A stretch of DNA of 64,000 bases, from NCBI RefSeq assembly GCF_026151165.2, contig NZ_CP117849.1:3782001-3846000 (forward strand), given 5' to 3'. Positions 1 to 9,482 of this stretch are shown here, piece by piece. The stretch's first letter is position 1; every line of letters starts with the position of its first letter. The DNA comes from Cryobacterium sp. SO2. GTDB taxonomy: Bacteria > Actinomycetota > Actinomycetes > Actinomycetales > Microbacteriaceae. The translations under genes were made by a program, and so were the position numbers. Below the pieces are notes generated by a model. It did not search any database. It had not been told where the DNA came from and saw only the letters and a program-made list of their open reading frames with translations.

Positions 1-1005
1 GGCGTAGGCCTCGGCCACCTCGGTGAGGGGCAGCTGCAGGTCGAACACCCGGCCGGGGTTGATCGCTCCCGAGAGCACCTCGGGCAGAAGTTCTTCCACG
101 TACGCGCGCACGGATGCGACACCGCCGTTCACGCCCACGTTGCGGCCGAACAGGGCCTTGATCGGCAGCTCGGCGCCGCCGTTCGGCACGCCGACGTAGC
201 CGACCATGCCGCCGGGACGGGCAGAGCGGATCGCCTGGTCCATCGACTCCTGCGTGCCGACGCACTCGAGCACGCAATCCGCGCCGACGCCGTCGAACAT
301 CTCGTGGATTCGCTCGACGCCCGCATCGCCGCGCTCCTCTACGATGTCGGTGGCGCCGAACTCCCGAGCGACGGCCTGACGGTCGGCGTGCCGGGACATG
401 GCCACGATGCGGGAGGCGCCGAGGCGCTTGGCGGCGATGATCGCGCAGAGGCCGACGGCCCCGTCGCCGACCACCACAACGGTGCTGCCGGTGGTGACGC
501 CGGCCGAGACGGCGGCGTGGTGTCCGGTGCCCATCACATCGGCCAGGGTGAGGAGGCCGGGGACCTGGGCATCCGTGGGCTGCACGGGGGTGGCCACGAG
601 CGAACCGTCGGCGTGCGGAACCCGCACCCGCTCACCCTGGGCGCCGTCGGCGAAGCCGCCGAGCTGGTCGTTCGAGCCCCACCAGCCGCCGTTCAGGCAG
701 GAGGTGCTGACGCCGTTCTGACAGTTGACGCAGGTGTTGTCGCAGTCGTAGAACGGCGCGATGACGAAGTCGCCGACCTTGACGGTGGAGACGTCCGGAC
801 CGATCTCGTCGACGATGCCGACGAATTCGTGGCCGATCCGGTGCGGTTCGTTCGTGGGCGTCACGCCGCGGTACGGCCAGAGGTCCGACCCGCACACGCA
901 GGCCGCCACGACCCGCACAATGGCGTCGCCGCCGGTGGAGAGGACAGGGTTGGGAACTTCATCGAGTCGGACATCCCGCTCGCCATAAATAACTGTTGCA
1001 CGCAT
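1..1005 (-). CDS. Zinc-dependent alcohol dehydrogenase, 3' end cut by window
   Basis: A medium-chain dehydrogenase/reductase that should oxidise an alcohol or polyol with NAD(P)+ in the cytoplasm. I translated 335 residues from the ATG at 1005 to the window edge with no stop, so only the C-terminal tail is missing. Visible are the catalytic-zinc Cys38 (CGSD), the GHE at residues 58-60, a structural-zinc lobe with Cys88, Cys92, Cys95 and Cys103, and a Rossmann loop GDGAVG near residue 180. The substrate cannot be read. The MDR family also includes formaldehyde and threonine dehydrogenases. It is transcribed in the same direction as the flavin monooxygenase upstream of it, but a long inverted repeat separates the two, so they are probably separate units. 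Confidence 0.88.
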   Translation of the reverse strand, partial: MRATVIYGERDVRLDEVPNPVLSTGGDAIVRVVAACVCGSDLWPYRGVTPTNEPHRIGHEFVGIVDEIGPDVSTVKVGDFVIAPFYDCDNTCVNCQNGVSTSCLNGGWWGSNDQLGGFADGAQGERVRVPHADGSLVATPVQPTDAQVPGLLTLADVMGTGHHAAVSAGVTTGSTVVVVGDGAVGLCAIIAAKRLGASRIVAMSRHADRQAVAREFGATDIVEERGDAGVERIHEMFDGVGADCVLECVGTQESMDQAIRSARPGGMVGYVGVPNGGAELPIKALFGRNVGVNGGVASVRAYVEELLPEVLSGAINPGRVFDLQLPLTEVAEAYA

Positions 1006-1050
1006 CCCAGAAGCCTAACCCCGCCTCGCTGGCCGCCCCCTGGGTGAGCC

Positions 1051-1130
1051 GCCCTCGCGGTTCCGCGAGCCGTGAGTTAGGCCCCAAAAACGCCCGGGTT
1101 TCGGGGCTTAACTCACGGTTCGCGCGAGGG
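1051..1130. repeat. Long imperfect inverted repeat, terminator or REP-like element
   Basis: The arms 1070-1085 and 1103-1118 pair over 16 bases with one mismatch. Flanking CGCGG/CGCGAGGG blocks extend the pairing outward, and an AAA/TTT plus CCCGGG core lies in the loop. The right arm contains the TGA stop (1113-1115) of the flavin monooxygenase, so the element is partly coding. It could fold as a terminator for that gene. Its length and symmetry also fit a dispersed palindromic repeat. Confidence 0.6.
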
Positions 1131-2510
1131 GGTTCGGGCGAGGTTCGCGCCACCGCGGTAGCGGGTGGCCAGGTGCGGTTCCTGTAGGCGTGGCGACCCG
1201 CCGAAGATCCGCTCGCGCAGAGTCTCCCCGTCCACGTACGCGTCGCGCAGCCGGCCGCGGGCGCGCAGCTCGGGCACGACCAGTTCGATGAAATCCTGGG
1301 CCGTGCCGAAGGAGTGGTACTGGCGCAGGTTGATACCGTCGATGCCGACGTCGTCGAGCCAGGACTCGATGGCGTCGGCCACCGTGGTCGGGGTGCCGCA
1401 GACGAAGAACAGCTCATCCCAAGACTCCTCGATGTTGGCCAGGAACTCGCCGACGGTCTGGTCGAGGGGCAGGTAGGCAGCGCCGGGCACATCCTGCTTG
1501 CCCTCGGCGGCCAGCGCCTCGCGCACGGTGGTGCCGGGCTCGTGCGCCGTGGGGTCGAACGGCAGGCTGGCGTGGGCGAGGCGCCCCTCCACGCTGGCGA
1601 GTTCCCGGTAGGCGCGCAGTTTTTCCTCGGCCTCCTCCTCGGTGCGGCCCACCACGATGCCGGCCTGCACGATGAACTTGATGTCCTCTGCGCCGCGTCC
1701 GTTCCGCACCGCGGCCTCCCGCATCGCCTGGATGCCCCCGAGCACCTTCGCCGCCGTCGGCCCGCCGGTGAAGACGACCTCGGAGTGCCGGCCGGCGAAG
1801 TCGATGCCGGCCTTGGAGGCTGTCGCCTGGAAGAGCACCGGGGTGCGCTGGCGGGACGGTTCGGACAGGTGCGGCCCTGCCACGCTGAAATGCTCCCCGA
1901 CGTGATTGATGTAACGCACCTTGCCCGGGTCGGAGTAGACGTTGTTCTCGGTGTCGCGGATCACCGCATCGTCGTCCCAGGAGCCCTCCCACAGCTTGTA
2001 GAGCACATCGAGGTACTCGTCGGCGATCTCGTAGCGCAGGTCATGCGGGATCTCACCGTCGAGCCCGAAGTTACGGGCCGCATTGGGCAGGTACGACGTG
2101 ACGATGTTCCAGCCGACCCGGCCCTTGGTGAGGTGGTCGAGGGTGCTCATCCGCCGCGCGAAGGCGAACGGCGGTTCGTAACTGGTGGAGAAGGTCACCC
2201 CGAAACCGAGGTGCTTCGTGACGGCGGCCATGGCGGGAATGACCAGCAGCGGGTCATTGCTCGGAATCTGGAGTCCTTCTCGCAGGGCGGTCTCCGGCCC
2301 GTTGCGGAAGACGTCGTAGGCGCCGACCACATCGGCGAGGAACACGGCGTCGAACCCGCCGGCCTCGAGAAGCTTCGCAAGCTCGGTCCAGTACTCGATG
2401 TCGTTGAAGCGGTGCCGATTGTTGTCGGGCAGGCGCCAGAGGCCGTGCGTGATGTGGCTCACGCAGTTCATCTCGAACAGGTTGAGGATCAGCCGCTTCG
2501 GGGAGCTCAT
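1113..2510 (-). CDS. NtaA/SnaA/DszA-family FMN-dependent monooxygenase
   Basis: This 465-residue protein belongs to the bacterial luciferase-like (LLM) superfamily, in the branch that uses FMNH2 from a separate reductase to oxygenate organosulfur or chelator compounds (NTA, EDTA, dibenzothiophene sulfone, pristinamycin). Family marks are the N-terminal ILNLFEMNCVSH stretch, YWTELAKLLEAGGFDAVFLADV near residues 40-60, and MSTLDHLTKGRVGWNIVTS near 120-140. The length is usual for the family. No flavin reductase lies beside it. The last codons and the stop fall inside an inverted repeat, so the C-terminal ARTPSREP tail may be repeat-derived. It is divergent from two other LLM genes. The actual substrate is unknown. 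Confidence 0.88.
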   Translation of the reverse strand: MSSPKRLILNLFEMNCVSHITHGLWRLPDNNRHRFNDIEYWTELAKLLEAGGFDAVFLADVVGAYDVFRNGPETALREGLQIPSNDPLLVIPAMAAVTKHLGFGVTFSTSYEPPFAFARRMSTLDHLTKGRVGWNIVTSYLPNAARNFGLDGEIPHDLRYEIADEYLDVLYKLWEGSWDDDAVIRDTENNVYSDPGKVRYINHVGEHFSVAGPHLSEPSRQRTPVLFQATASKAGIDFAGRHSEVVFTGGPTAAKVLGGIQAMREAAVRNGRGAEDIKFIVQAGIVVGRTEEEAEEKLRAYRELASVEGRLAHASLPFDPTAHEPGTTVREALAAEGKQDVPGAAYLPLDQTVGEFLANIEESWDELFFVCGTPTTVADAIESWLDDVGIDGINLRQYHSFGTAQDFIELVVPELRARGRLRDAYVDGETLRERIFGGSPRLQEPHLATRYRGGANLARTPSREP

Positions 2511-2575
2511 TGATACACGCTTTCATCGCGGTCGGAGCACCTATTCTGCCTATGGCTGCGCGAGGAGCGAACCGC

Positions 2576-2581
2576 TAGCGT
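2576..2581 (+). promoter_or_regulatory. -10 hexamer TAGCGT, leaderless promoter of the first tandem LLM gene
   Basis: TAGCGT is followed by exactly six bases and then the ATG at 2588, with no ribosome binding site. This is the usual architecture of actinobacterial leaderless transcripts. The same hexamer at the same distance precedes the paralogue at 3660. Confidence 0.6.
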
Positions 2582-2587
2582 AAAGAA

Positions 2588-3631
2588 ATGACATCACGCC
2601 GACGTGAACTCGGTTTTCTGTCGTTCGTGCCGAACCCGTACGGCCCGGACCACGCCGCTCGTGCCCTCGACGACGGTCTGCGATTGTTCGAGCACGCTGA
2701 GCAGCTCGGCTTCGATATCGGCTGGATCCGGTCGCGGCACTTCGAGGAGTACCCGTCCAGTCCGCTCACGTTCCTGGCCGCCGCCAGCCAACGCACGCGC
2801 CGCATCCGCTTGGGCACCGGGGTCATCCCGATGCGCTACGAAGACCCGATCCGGCTGGCCGAGGATGCGGCGACAGTCGACCTGCTCAGCGGCGGCCGCC
2901 TGGAGCTGGGCGTGAGCAGCGGGATCCCCCAGTTCGCGCCCATCCTCGACCCGGTCTTCGGGGTGTCCGGCCGAGGATTCGCGAACGAGGCCCAGCACCG
3001 CCTGGGCCGCCTGCGCACCGCGCTGGCCGGCACCGCCGTTGCCCGCAGCGGGAACGGCTTCATGAGCATCCCGTCCGACACCGACCTCGCCGTGACCCCG
3101 CGCGCGGCCGGCCTGGCCAATCGAGTCTGGTACGGCCCCGGCACCCTCGCCGGCGCGACCCGCACGGGCGAACAGGGCCTGAACATCCAGGTCTCCACCC
3201 TCAACTCCGAGGAGACCGGGGCGTCGTTCGCGGGCGGCCAGGCCGCCCAGCTGCGGGCGTACAAACGGTCGTTCGCTCGCGCGACGGCGGGCTCGGGGCG
3301 CACTCCGCGGCTGGCCGCCGGCCGGATCATCCTGCCGTTCTGTGATCCACGGGACGCCGACGCCTACGCTGAATTCATCCACGGCTACAACGCCAGGATG
3401 CAGGCGGACGGACGGCCGTACACCTCCTCGGTTCCGATGCGCTTCGATCGGGTGCACAGCGGGGAGCCTGCCCGGATCGTCGACGGCCTGCTGGCCGATG
3501 AGGCACTGAACGAGGTCACCGAGATCACAGTCACCCTGCCGTCGCCCGGCGGCCTGGACGCGCACCTGCGCACCCTCGACGCCGTGGCCGCGCACATCGC
3601 ACCGGCTCTGGGCTGGACCCCGGCCGCCTGA
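2588..3631 (+). CDS. LLM class flavin-dependent oxidoreductase, tandem copy 1
   Basis: This 347-residue luciferase-like TIM-barrel protein probably uses reduced flavin to oxygenate a small organic substrate, which cannot be named. Visible family features are an N-terminal LGFLSFVPNPYGP strand, the RIRLGTGVIPMRYEDPIRLAEDAATVDLLSGGRLELGV block around residues 72-110, and a C-terminal DGLLADEAL helix. It is the same length as the next gene and, by my count, about 83 percent identical to it (59 differences in 347), so the pair arose by recent tandem duplication. It is apparently translated from a leaderless message (-10 at 2576). The 77-base gap to the divergent NtaA-type gene holds both promoters. 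Confidence 0.85.
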   Translation: MTSRRRELGFLSFVPNPYGPDHAARALDDGLRLFEHAEQLGFDIGWIRSRHFEEYPSSPLTFLAAASQRTRRIRLGTGVIPMRYEDPIRLAEDAATVDLLSGGRLELGVSSGIPQFAPILDPVFGVSGRGFANEAQHRLGRLRTALAGTAVARSGNGFMSIPSDTDLAVTPRAAGLANRVWYGPGTLAGATRTGEQGLNIQVSTLNSEETGASFAGGQAAQLRAYKRSFARATAGSGRTPRLAAGRIILPFCDPRDADAYAEFIHGYNARMQADGRPYTSSVPMRFDRVHSGEPARIVDGLLADEALNEVTEITVTLPSPGGLDAHLRTLDAVAAHIAPALGWTPAA

Positions 3632-3647
3632 GACGTCGGCAGGGCAC

Positions 3648-3653
3648 TAGCGT
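3648..3653 (+). promoter_or_regulatory. -10 hexamer TAGCGT, leaderless promoter of the second tandem LLM gene
   Basis: TAGCGT, six bases, then the ATG at 3660. Spacing and sequence match the promoter at 2576, so the promoter was duplicated along with the gene. The second copy can therefore be transcribed on its own although only 28 bases separate the two genes. Confidence 0.55.
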
Positions 3654-3659
3654 GAATGC

Positions 3660-4703
3660 ATGTCATCGCACCGCCTCGAGCTCGGTTTCCTGTCATTTGT
3701 TCCCAATCCGTATGGCCCGGACCAGGCCGCGCGGGCCCTCGAGGACGGGCTGCGATTGTTCGAGCACGCCGAGCAGCTCGGCTTCGACATCGGCTGGATC
3801 CGGGTGCGGCATTTCGAGGAGTTCCCGTCCAGCCCGCTCACCTTCCTGTCGGCCGCGAGCCAGCGCACCAAGCGAATCCGCCTGGGCACCGGCGTCATCC
3901 CGATGCGCTACGAAGACCCGATCCGCCTGGCCGAGGACGCGGCCACCGTGGACCTGCTCAGCGGCGGGCGCCTGGAGCTCGGTGTGAGCAGCGGCATCCC
4001 GCAGTTCGCGCCGATCCTCGACTCCGTCTTCGGCGAATCCGACCGCGGCTTCTCCGCCGAGTCGCAGCACCGGTTGGGCCGGTTGCGCCAGGCTTTGGCC
4101 GGCACCCCGGTCGCCCACAGTGGCGCGGGTTTCATGAGCATCCCCGCGGATGCCGACCTCACGGTGACGCCGGCGTCGGCTGGTCTGGGAGACCGGCTCT
4201 GGTACGGCCCCGGCACCCTGGCGAGCGCCATCCGCACCGGCGAGCAGGGCCTGGACATCCACGTATCCACCCTCAACGCCGAGGAGACCGGGGCCAGCTT
4301 CGCGGCCGGCCAGGCCGCCCAGTTGCGCGCCTATAAGGAGGCCTTCGCCCGCGCCACCGCCGGCACCGGCCGGGCGCCGCGGCTGGCGGCCGGGCGCATC
4401 ATCCTGCCGTTCATCGATCCCCGCGACGCCGACGACTATGCCGGGTTCACCACCGGGTACGCCTCGCGGATGCACGCCGACGGCCGTCCGCACGACCCGT
4501 CGGTCAACATCCGCTTCGATAGGGTGCACAGCGGCGAACCGGCCCGCATCATCGACGGCTTGCTCGCCGACGAGGCCCTGGCCGAGGTGACCGAGCTCAC
4601 CCTCACCCTGCCGGCGCCGGGCGGGATCGACGCGCACCTGCGCACGCTGGATGCCGTGGCGGAGCACATCGCGCCCGCCCTCGGCTGGACACCGGTGGGC
4701 TGA
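3660..4703 (+). CDS. LLM class flavin-dependent oxidoreductase, tandem copy 2
   Basis: A 347-residue paralogue of the preceding gene with the same luciferase-like fold and length. Differences concentrate at residues 121-180 and 240-300, while residues 61-120 (the LGTG/RLAEDAATVD/GGRLELGV core) are nearly invariant. That pattern fits retained flavin chemistry with altered substrate specificity, which is an inference. The substrate is unknown. It has its own leaderless promoter. No flavin reductase gene is linked, so FMNH2 or F420H2 must come from elsewhere. Which cofactor is used cannot be decided by eye. Confidence 0.85.
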   Translation: MSSHRLELGFLSFVPNPYGPDQAARALEDGLRLFEHAEQLGFDIGWIRVRHFEEFPSSPLTFLSAASQRTKRIRLGTGVIPMRYEDPIRLAEDAATVDLLSGGRLELGVSSGIPQFAPILDSVFGESDRGFSAESQHRLGRLRQALAGTPVAHSGAGFMSIPADADLTVTPASAGLGDRLWYGPGTLASAIRTGEQGLDIHVSTLNAEETGASFAAGQAAQLRAYKEAFARATAGTGRAPRLAAGRIILPFIDPRDADDYAGFTTGYASRMHADGRPHDPSVNIRFDRVHSGEPARIIDGLLADEALAEVTELTLTLPAPGGIDAHLRTLDAVAEHIAPALGWTPVG

Positions 4704-4760
4704 CGAGTCTGCCCCAGTAGTCTGAGCAGTGCGCCGCGCACACCCGGGGGGAGGGAACGC

Positions 4761-5599
4761 ATGAGCATGAATGTGACCGTGTCGAGCACCGCTCGACGAC
4801 GCATCCGCGCGTTCTCGGTGTGGGTCTGGGTGCTCGGCGGCCTGGTCCTCGGCGTCGGCGCACTGAACACCTACGCGGATGTCGGGGTCGGCGACGGCGG
4901 ATTCGCGCTCCTCGACGCCGGCGCCAACCCGTGGGACATCGACGAGCCGCCCGTCTTCGAGGCGGTGGGCAGCACGTACTCCGGCGAAGGCAGCGGACTG
5001 ATCCGCATCCCGCTCGAGGAACACAGCCAGGAGCCGTACCTGGTGCACTTCGTCTCCGACGGCTACGTCGACATCTTCGTCACCAGGGCCGAGGATCTGG
5101 GCCGGCCCGCCGACGACCGCGGCTACCCGGACAGCGTCGCGTACCTCTACAGTCCGGGCGACGAGGCCCTCGTGCTCCCGGCCGAGGCCGACCTCGAACT
5201 GTGGGTGCGCAGCGACGACCCCTGGGAGTTCACCCTGCAGAAGGCCGACGTCGCCGAAATCACCGATGGATTCGCCAGCGGCACCGACAACAACATCCTT
5301 GTCTACCGCGGCGACGCGGTCAGCGCCCGCTTCGTGCACAAGGGCGACGGGGTCTTCTTCGTGACCATCCAAACCACCGGCGGCGACTCCGACCAGCCCA
5401 TCATCGAATCCGGCGACGTCGACCAACGCCAGTCCTGGGACCCCACCGACGCCGTCTACTTCACGATCGAGGCCGACGACGGGCGCGGCGCCTGGTCGAT
5501 CGACATCGACGAACTGGCCACAGAGGCCCCGGCCGAACCGGACCCGGACACCGCCTCCCCCGAACCTGCAGCACTCACCACGAGAGGAAACACACTTCG

Positions 5600-5603
<4 letters not shown>
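4761..5603 (+). CDS. Membrane-anchored, mostly extracytoplasmic protein of unknown function
   Basis: 280 residues. A basic N-terminus (ARRRIRAF) precedes one hydrophobic segment at about residues 19-38, followed by an acidic, beta-rich region and a Pro/Glu/Ala-rich tail (about 255-275). The topology suggests a signal-anchored extracellular domain. I recognise no enzyme motif. The start at 4761 is preceded by a GGGGGGAGGG purine run and gives the expected basic N-region. Its stop overlaps the AAA+ ATPase start (ATGA), so translation is coupled and it is the first gene of a six-gene operon. It may be the exported arm of that system. Confidence 0.75.
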
Positions 5604-7228
<1,625 letters not shown>

Positions 7229-7252
7229 ACACGTCGATTCCTAGGGAGAACC

Positions 7253-7465
7253 ATGACAGACAAGCAGCTCATCGTGCAGGTGCGCCCCGACGGCACCGTG
7301 CACGCCGAAACTCTCGGCATGCACGGCAAGGAATGCCTCGACTACATTGCTGTGCTGGAGAACATGCTCGACGCGGAGACGACCGAGTCGTCCTTCACCG
7401 ACGCGTACGCCCAGGTCGCCGCCGAGCAGGAGACCACGGCGCAGAACTGGGATAGCACCCAGTGA
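7253..7465 (+). CDS. DUF2997-family small protein
   Basis: A 70-residue acidic protein with a two-strand start (QLIVQVRPDGTVHAET) and the family-typical GMHGKECLDYIAVLENML helix carrying the sole cysteine, Cys28. DUF2997 proteins have no known activity. A good ribosome binding site (AGGGAGAA) lies seven bases before the ATG. Its stop overlaps the GTG start of the radical SAM gene by four bases (GTGA). Small size, one conserved Cys and coupling to a radical SAM enzyme make it a possible carrier or substrate, which is inference only. Confidence 0.75.
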   Translation: MTDKQLIVQVRPDGTVHAETLGMHGKECLDYIAVLENMLDAETTESSFTDAYAQVAAEQETTAQNWDSTQ

Positions 7466-8172
7466 ACCTCGGAACCGTCGAGCCCGCCGCGAAGCCGGGC
7501 GATTCCCTCCGCTGGTCGCGGTTCCTGCCCGCGACGGCCGCTGAGGGCCCTGGCCTGCGCTCGGCACTGTGGGTGCAGGGCTGCAGCGTGCACTGCCCCG
7601 GCTGCTTCAATCCGCAGCTCTGGGCGGAGATCGGCGGCAGGCTGGAGGACACGGCCGCTCTCGCCGACAGTTTTGTGGCGGATGCGCAGGCCGCCGGTGT
7701 CGAGGGCGTCACGCTGCTCGGCGGCGAACCCTTCGACCAGGCCGCGGCGCTCGCGTCGGTCGCTGAGGCCTTCAGCGCAGCCGGACTGACCGTGATGACC
7801 TTCTCCGGGTACCCCCTCGACCTGCTCACCGCCTGGTCGGCGACCCGCCCTGACATCGCCAGGCTGCTCGCCGCCACCGATCTTCTCATCGACGGGCCGT
7901 ACCTGCGCGACCAGCCCGACGCCGTGCGCCCGTGGCTCGGGTCGACCAACCAGGGCATTCGCGCGCTCACGCCGGCCTATGCCGACGAGGTCGCCCGCAT
8001 CGAACGGGGCGGCGGGCTCGACCGGCTGGAGATCCGCATCCACCCCGACGGTCAGATCGACGTGAACGGCTGGGCGGATTCCGCCGCCCTCGAAGACCTC
8101 CTGCACGACCTCGGCCGCCGGCACGACCGGCCCCTCCCTGAACGACCGCGCACGAAAGCGAAACTCGCATGA
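7462..8172 (+). CDS. Radical SAM protein, NrdG/activase-like
   Basis: 236 residues. The radical SAM cluster motif CX3CX2C is at Cys41, Cys45 and Cys48, inside the activase-type context GPGLRSALWVQGCSVHCPGC. A GGEP motif (LLGGEPFDQ) follows near residue 93. The small size resembles NrdG and PFL-activating enzymes. No class III ribonucleotide reductase or other glycyl-radical enzyme is nearby, so the usual NrdG role is doubtful. The gene starts with GTG inside the DUF2997 stop and ends in an ATGA overlap with the DUF1257-like gene, so it must be made together with them. It should cleave S-adenosylmethionine and act on a partner that cannot be named from sequence. Confidence 0.85.
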   Translation: MNLGTVEPAAKPGDSLRWSRFLPATAAEGPGLRSALWVQGCSVHCPGCFNPQLWAEIGGRLEDTAALADSFVADAQAAGVEGVTLLGGEPFDQAAALASVAEAFSAAGLTVMTFSGYPLDLLTAWSATRPDIARLLAATDLLIDGPYLRDQPDAVRPWLGSTNQGIRALTPAYADEVARIERGGGLDRLEIRIHPDGQIDVNGWADSAALEDLLHDLGRRHDRPLPERPRTKAKLA

Positions 8173-8672
8173 GCGTCACCCTAATCCTCCTTCCTATCGC
8201 CCTGGCCGCGGCGGCAGCGGCGGGCGGCGTCGGCGCGCTCGGTGCGGCCCTGACCGCGCACGGCCATGACGGAGCCACGGGATCCGGCCAGGCCCCCCAG
8301 GTTCGGGTGCGAACCCGCATGAAGGACAGCACGCTGCTCACCGCCGCTCTGACGAACCTCGGGGCCACGGCCATCGATGTGTCGCGCACGCGCGTCACCG
8401 CCGAGGTCGACGGTGCCCTGCTGACGATGACGCTCACCGAGAATGCGGTCTGGGAGGCCCACGTGGAGAGCCTGGACGGCCGCGATGTCACCGTCGTGAG
8501 TGCGACGGAGCTGCTGCAGCGCCTCGACGGCGAGTATGCCGTGATGGTGCAGCAGGCGGTCGCCGAGAAGATCCGGCAGCGCGCCGGGAGCTCGGGCTTC
8601 GACCTCGTCTCGGAGACCCGTGAGGCGGATGACACCGTAACCATGGTGCTCAACGTGCGCGCCCAGGCGTAG
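8169..8672 (+). CDS. DUF1257/Ycf35-like protein with N-terminal membrane segment
   Basis: A 167-residue protein. Residues 3-28 are a hydrophobic Ala/Gly-rich segment likely to anchor it. The rest resembles DUF1257 (Ycf35): a start like VRTRMKDSTLLTAALTNLG, and near the C-terminus a tyrosine-containing LDGEYAVMVQQAVAEKI helix followed by GFDLVSETREADDTVTMVL. The family match is by pattern, not search, and divergence is high. DUF1257, DUF2997 and Ycf46-like genes are known to me as recurrent neighbours, which strengthens the call. The added membrane anchor is unusual for the family. Function unknown. Confidence 0.6.
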   Translation: MSVTLILLPIALAAAAAAGGVGALGAALTAHGHDGATGSGQAPQVRVRTRMKDSTLLTAALTNLGATAIDVSRTRVTAEVDGALLTMTLTENAVWEAHVESLDGRDVTVVSATELLQRLDGEYAVMVQQAVAEKIRQRAGSSGFDLVSETREADDTVTMVLNVRAQA

Positions 8673-8679
8673 TGAACCG

Positions 8680-9453
8680 ATGACAACCGCCTCATCCGCT
8701 CGCACGACAGGACCGTCGATCTTCTGGCGCCTCGTGGCGAGCTCGTGGCTGCTGCTCCTGCTCGTACCGGCCGGCGGTTTGGCCTGGCTCGCGTTCGGGG
8801 TGCTCGCCCTGGTGGCGAGGCGCCGCGCCTGGGGTATCGTCGCCGCGGTATACGGAGTGGCCGCGATCGTCGTGCAACTGCCCGCAGACCCCGTGGGCCA
8901 CATCCTGCAGGGCACGCTCTTCCTCGTGGTGGTGTTGCACGGCCTGATCCTCAACCAGGCCTGGCTTCTGCTGCTCTGGGGCAGACGCGAGAGTGGCCTC
9001 ACGGTTTTCGGAAACCCAGCCGGTGGGCGGCCGCGTGCCGCCGCACGCTCTCGCCCGCGCTCCCAAGCACGAGTTCAGGCGGCGGCGATCCCGAAGGAAG
9101 CGGAGCAGCTCCTCGGCGCCGGCGGCACCTCGCGCTCCGACTACCTCGACGACTCGGCCGCCGCCGCTCCTGCTCCTCGCCGGCGGGCGACACGCGCCCC
9201 CGCAGCCCCGGCCGCACTCGTCGACGTGAATACCGCGAATCAGCGCACCCTCGCCAAGCTCACCGGCATGGACCGTGCGCTGGCCAAGGCTGCGGTCACC
9301 GAGCGCACGAAACGGGGCGGCTTCGCCTCCCTCGATGACTTCGCCGCCACGGCGGGACTCCAGCCGCACGAAATGGTGCGTCTGGGCAGCGAGGCCTTCT
9401 GCTCATCGCGCCCGCGCACCAAGCGCAGCTTCGGTCGCCGCGTCGACTACTGA
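8680..9453 (+). CDS. Membrane protein with C-terminal helix-hairpin-helix domain
   Basis: 257 residues. Three hydrophobic segments lie within about residues 15-105, then a basic Arg/Ala/Pro linker (about 110-180), then a ComEA-like helix-hairpin-helix at about 181-235 (VDVNTANQRTLAKLTGMDRALAKAAV). HhH domains bind DNA or act as small protein-docking folds. The C-terminus FGRRVDY is strikingly like the ATPase tail GGRTVDF. It starts seven bases after the DUF1257-like stop and is the last gene of the operon. It may be the membrane platform of the system. Direct DNA binding is possible given the basic linker but unproven. Confidence 0.7.
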   Translation: MTTASSARTTGPSIFWRLVASSWLLLLLVPAGGLAWLAFGVLALVARRRAWGIVAAVYGVAAIVVQLPADPVGHILQGTLFLVVVLHGLILNQAWLLLLWGRRESGLTVFGNPAGGRPRAAARSRPRSQARVQAAAIPKEAEQLLGAGGTSRSDYLDDSAAAAPAPRRRATRAPAAPAALVDVNTANQRTLAKLTGMDRALAKAAVTERTKRGGFASLDDFAATAGLQPHEMVRLGSEAFCSSRPRTKRSFGRRVDY

Positions 9454-9482
9454 CCGCTCACCCCGGTCCTCGCCCGAACCGT

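Noticed and set aside
3693..5426. 577-codon open frame antisense to the second LLM gene and the membrane protein
   Set aside because: High G+C makes stop codons rare. The composition is Gly/Arg/Val/Asp-rich with no domain, and it lies opposite two convincing genes.
4820..5599. Upstream extension of the AAA+ ATPase frame
   Set aside because: It overlaps the membrane-protein gene in another frame and reads as an Arg-rich shadow. The ATGA overlap at 5600 gives the true start.
7462..8172. Calling the radical SAM protein an anaerobic ribonucleotide reductase activase (nrdG)
   Set aside because: No class III reductase is linked, and the gene is translationally locked into the AAA+/DUF2997/DUF1257 operon.
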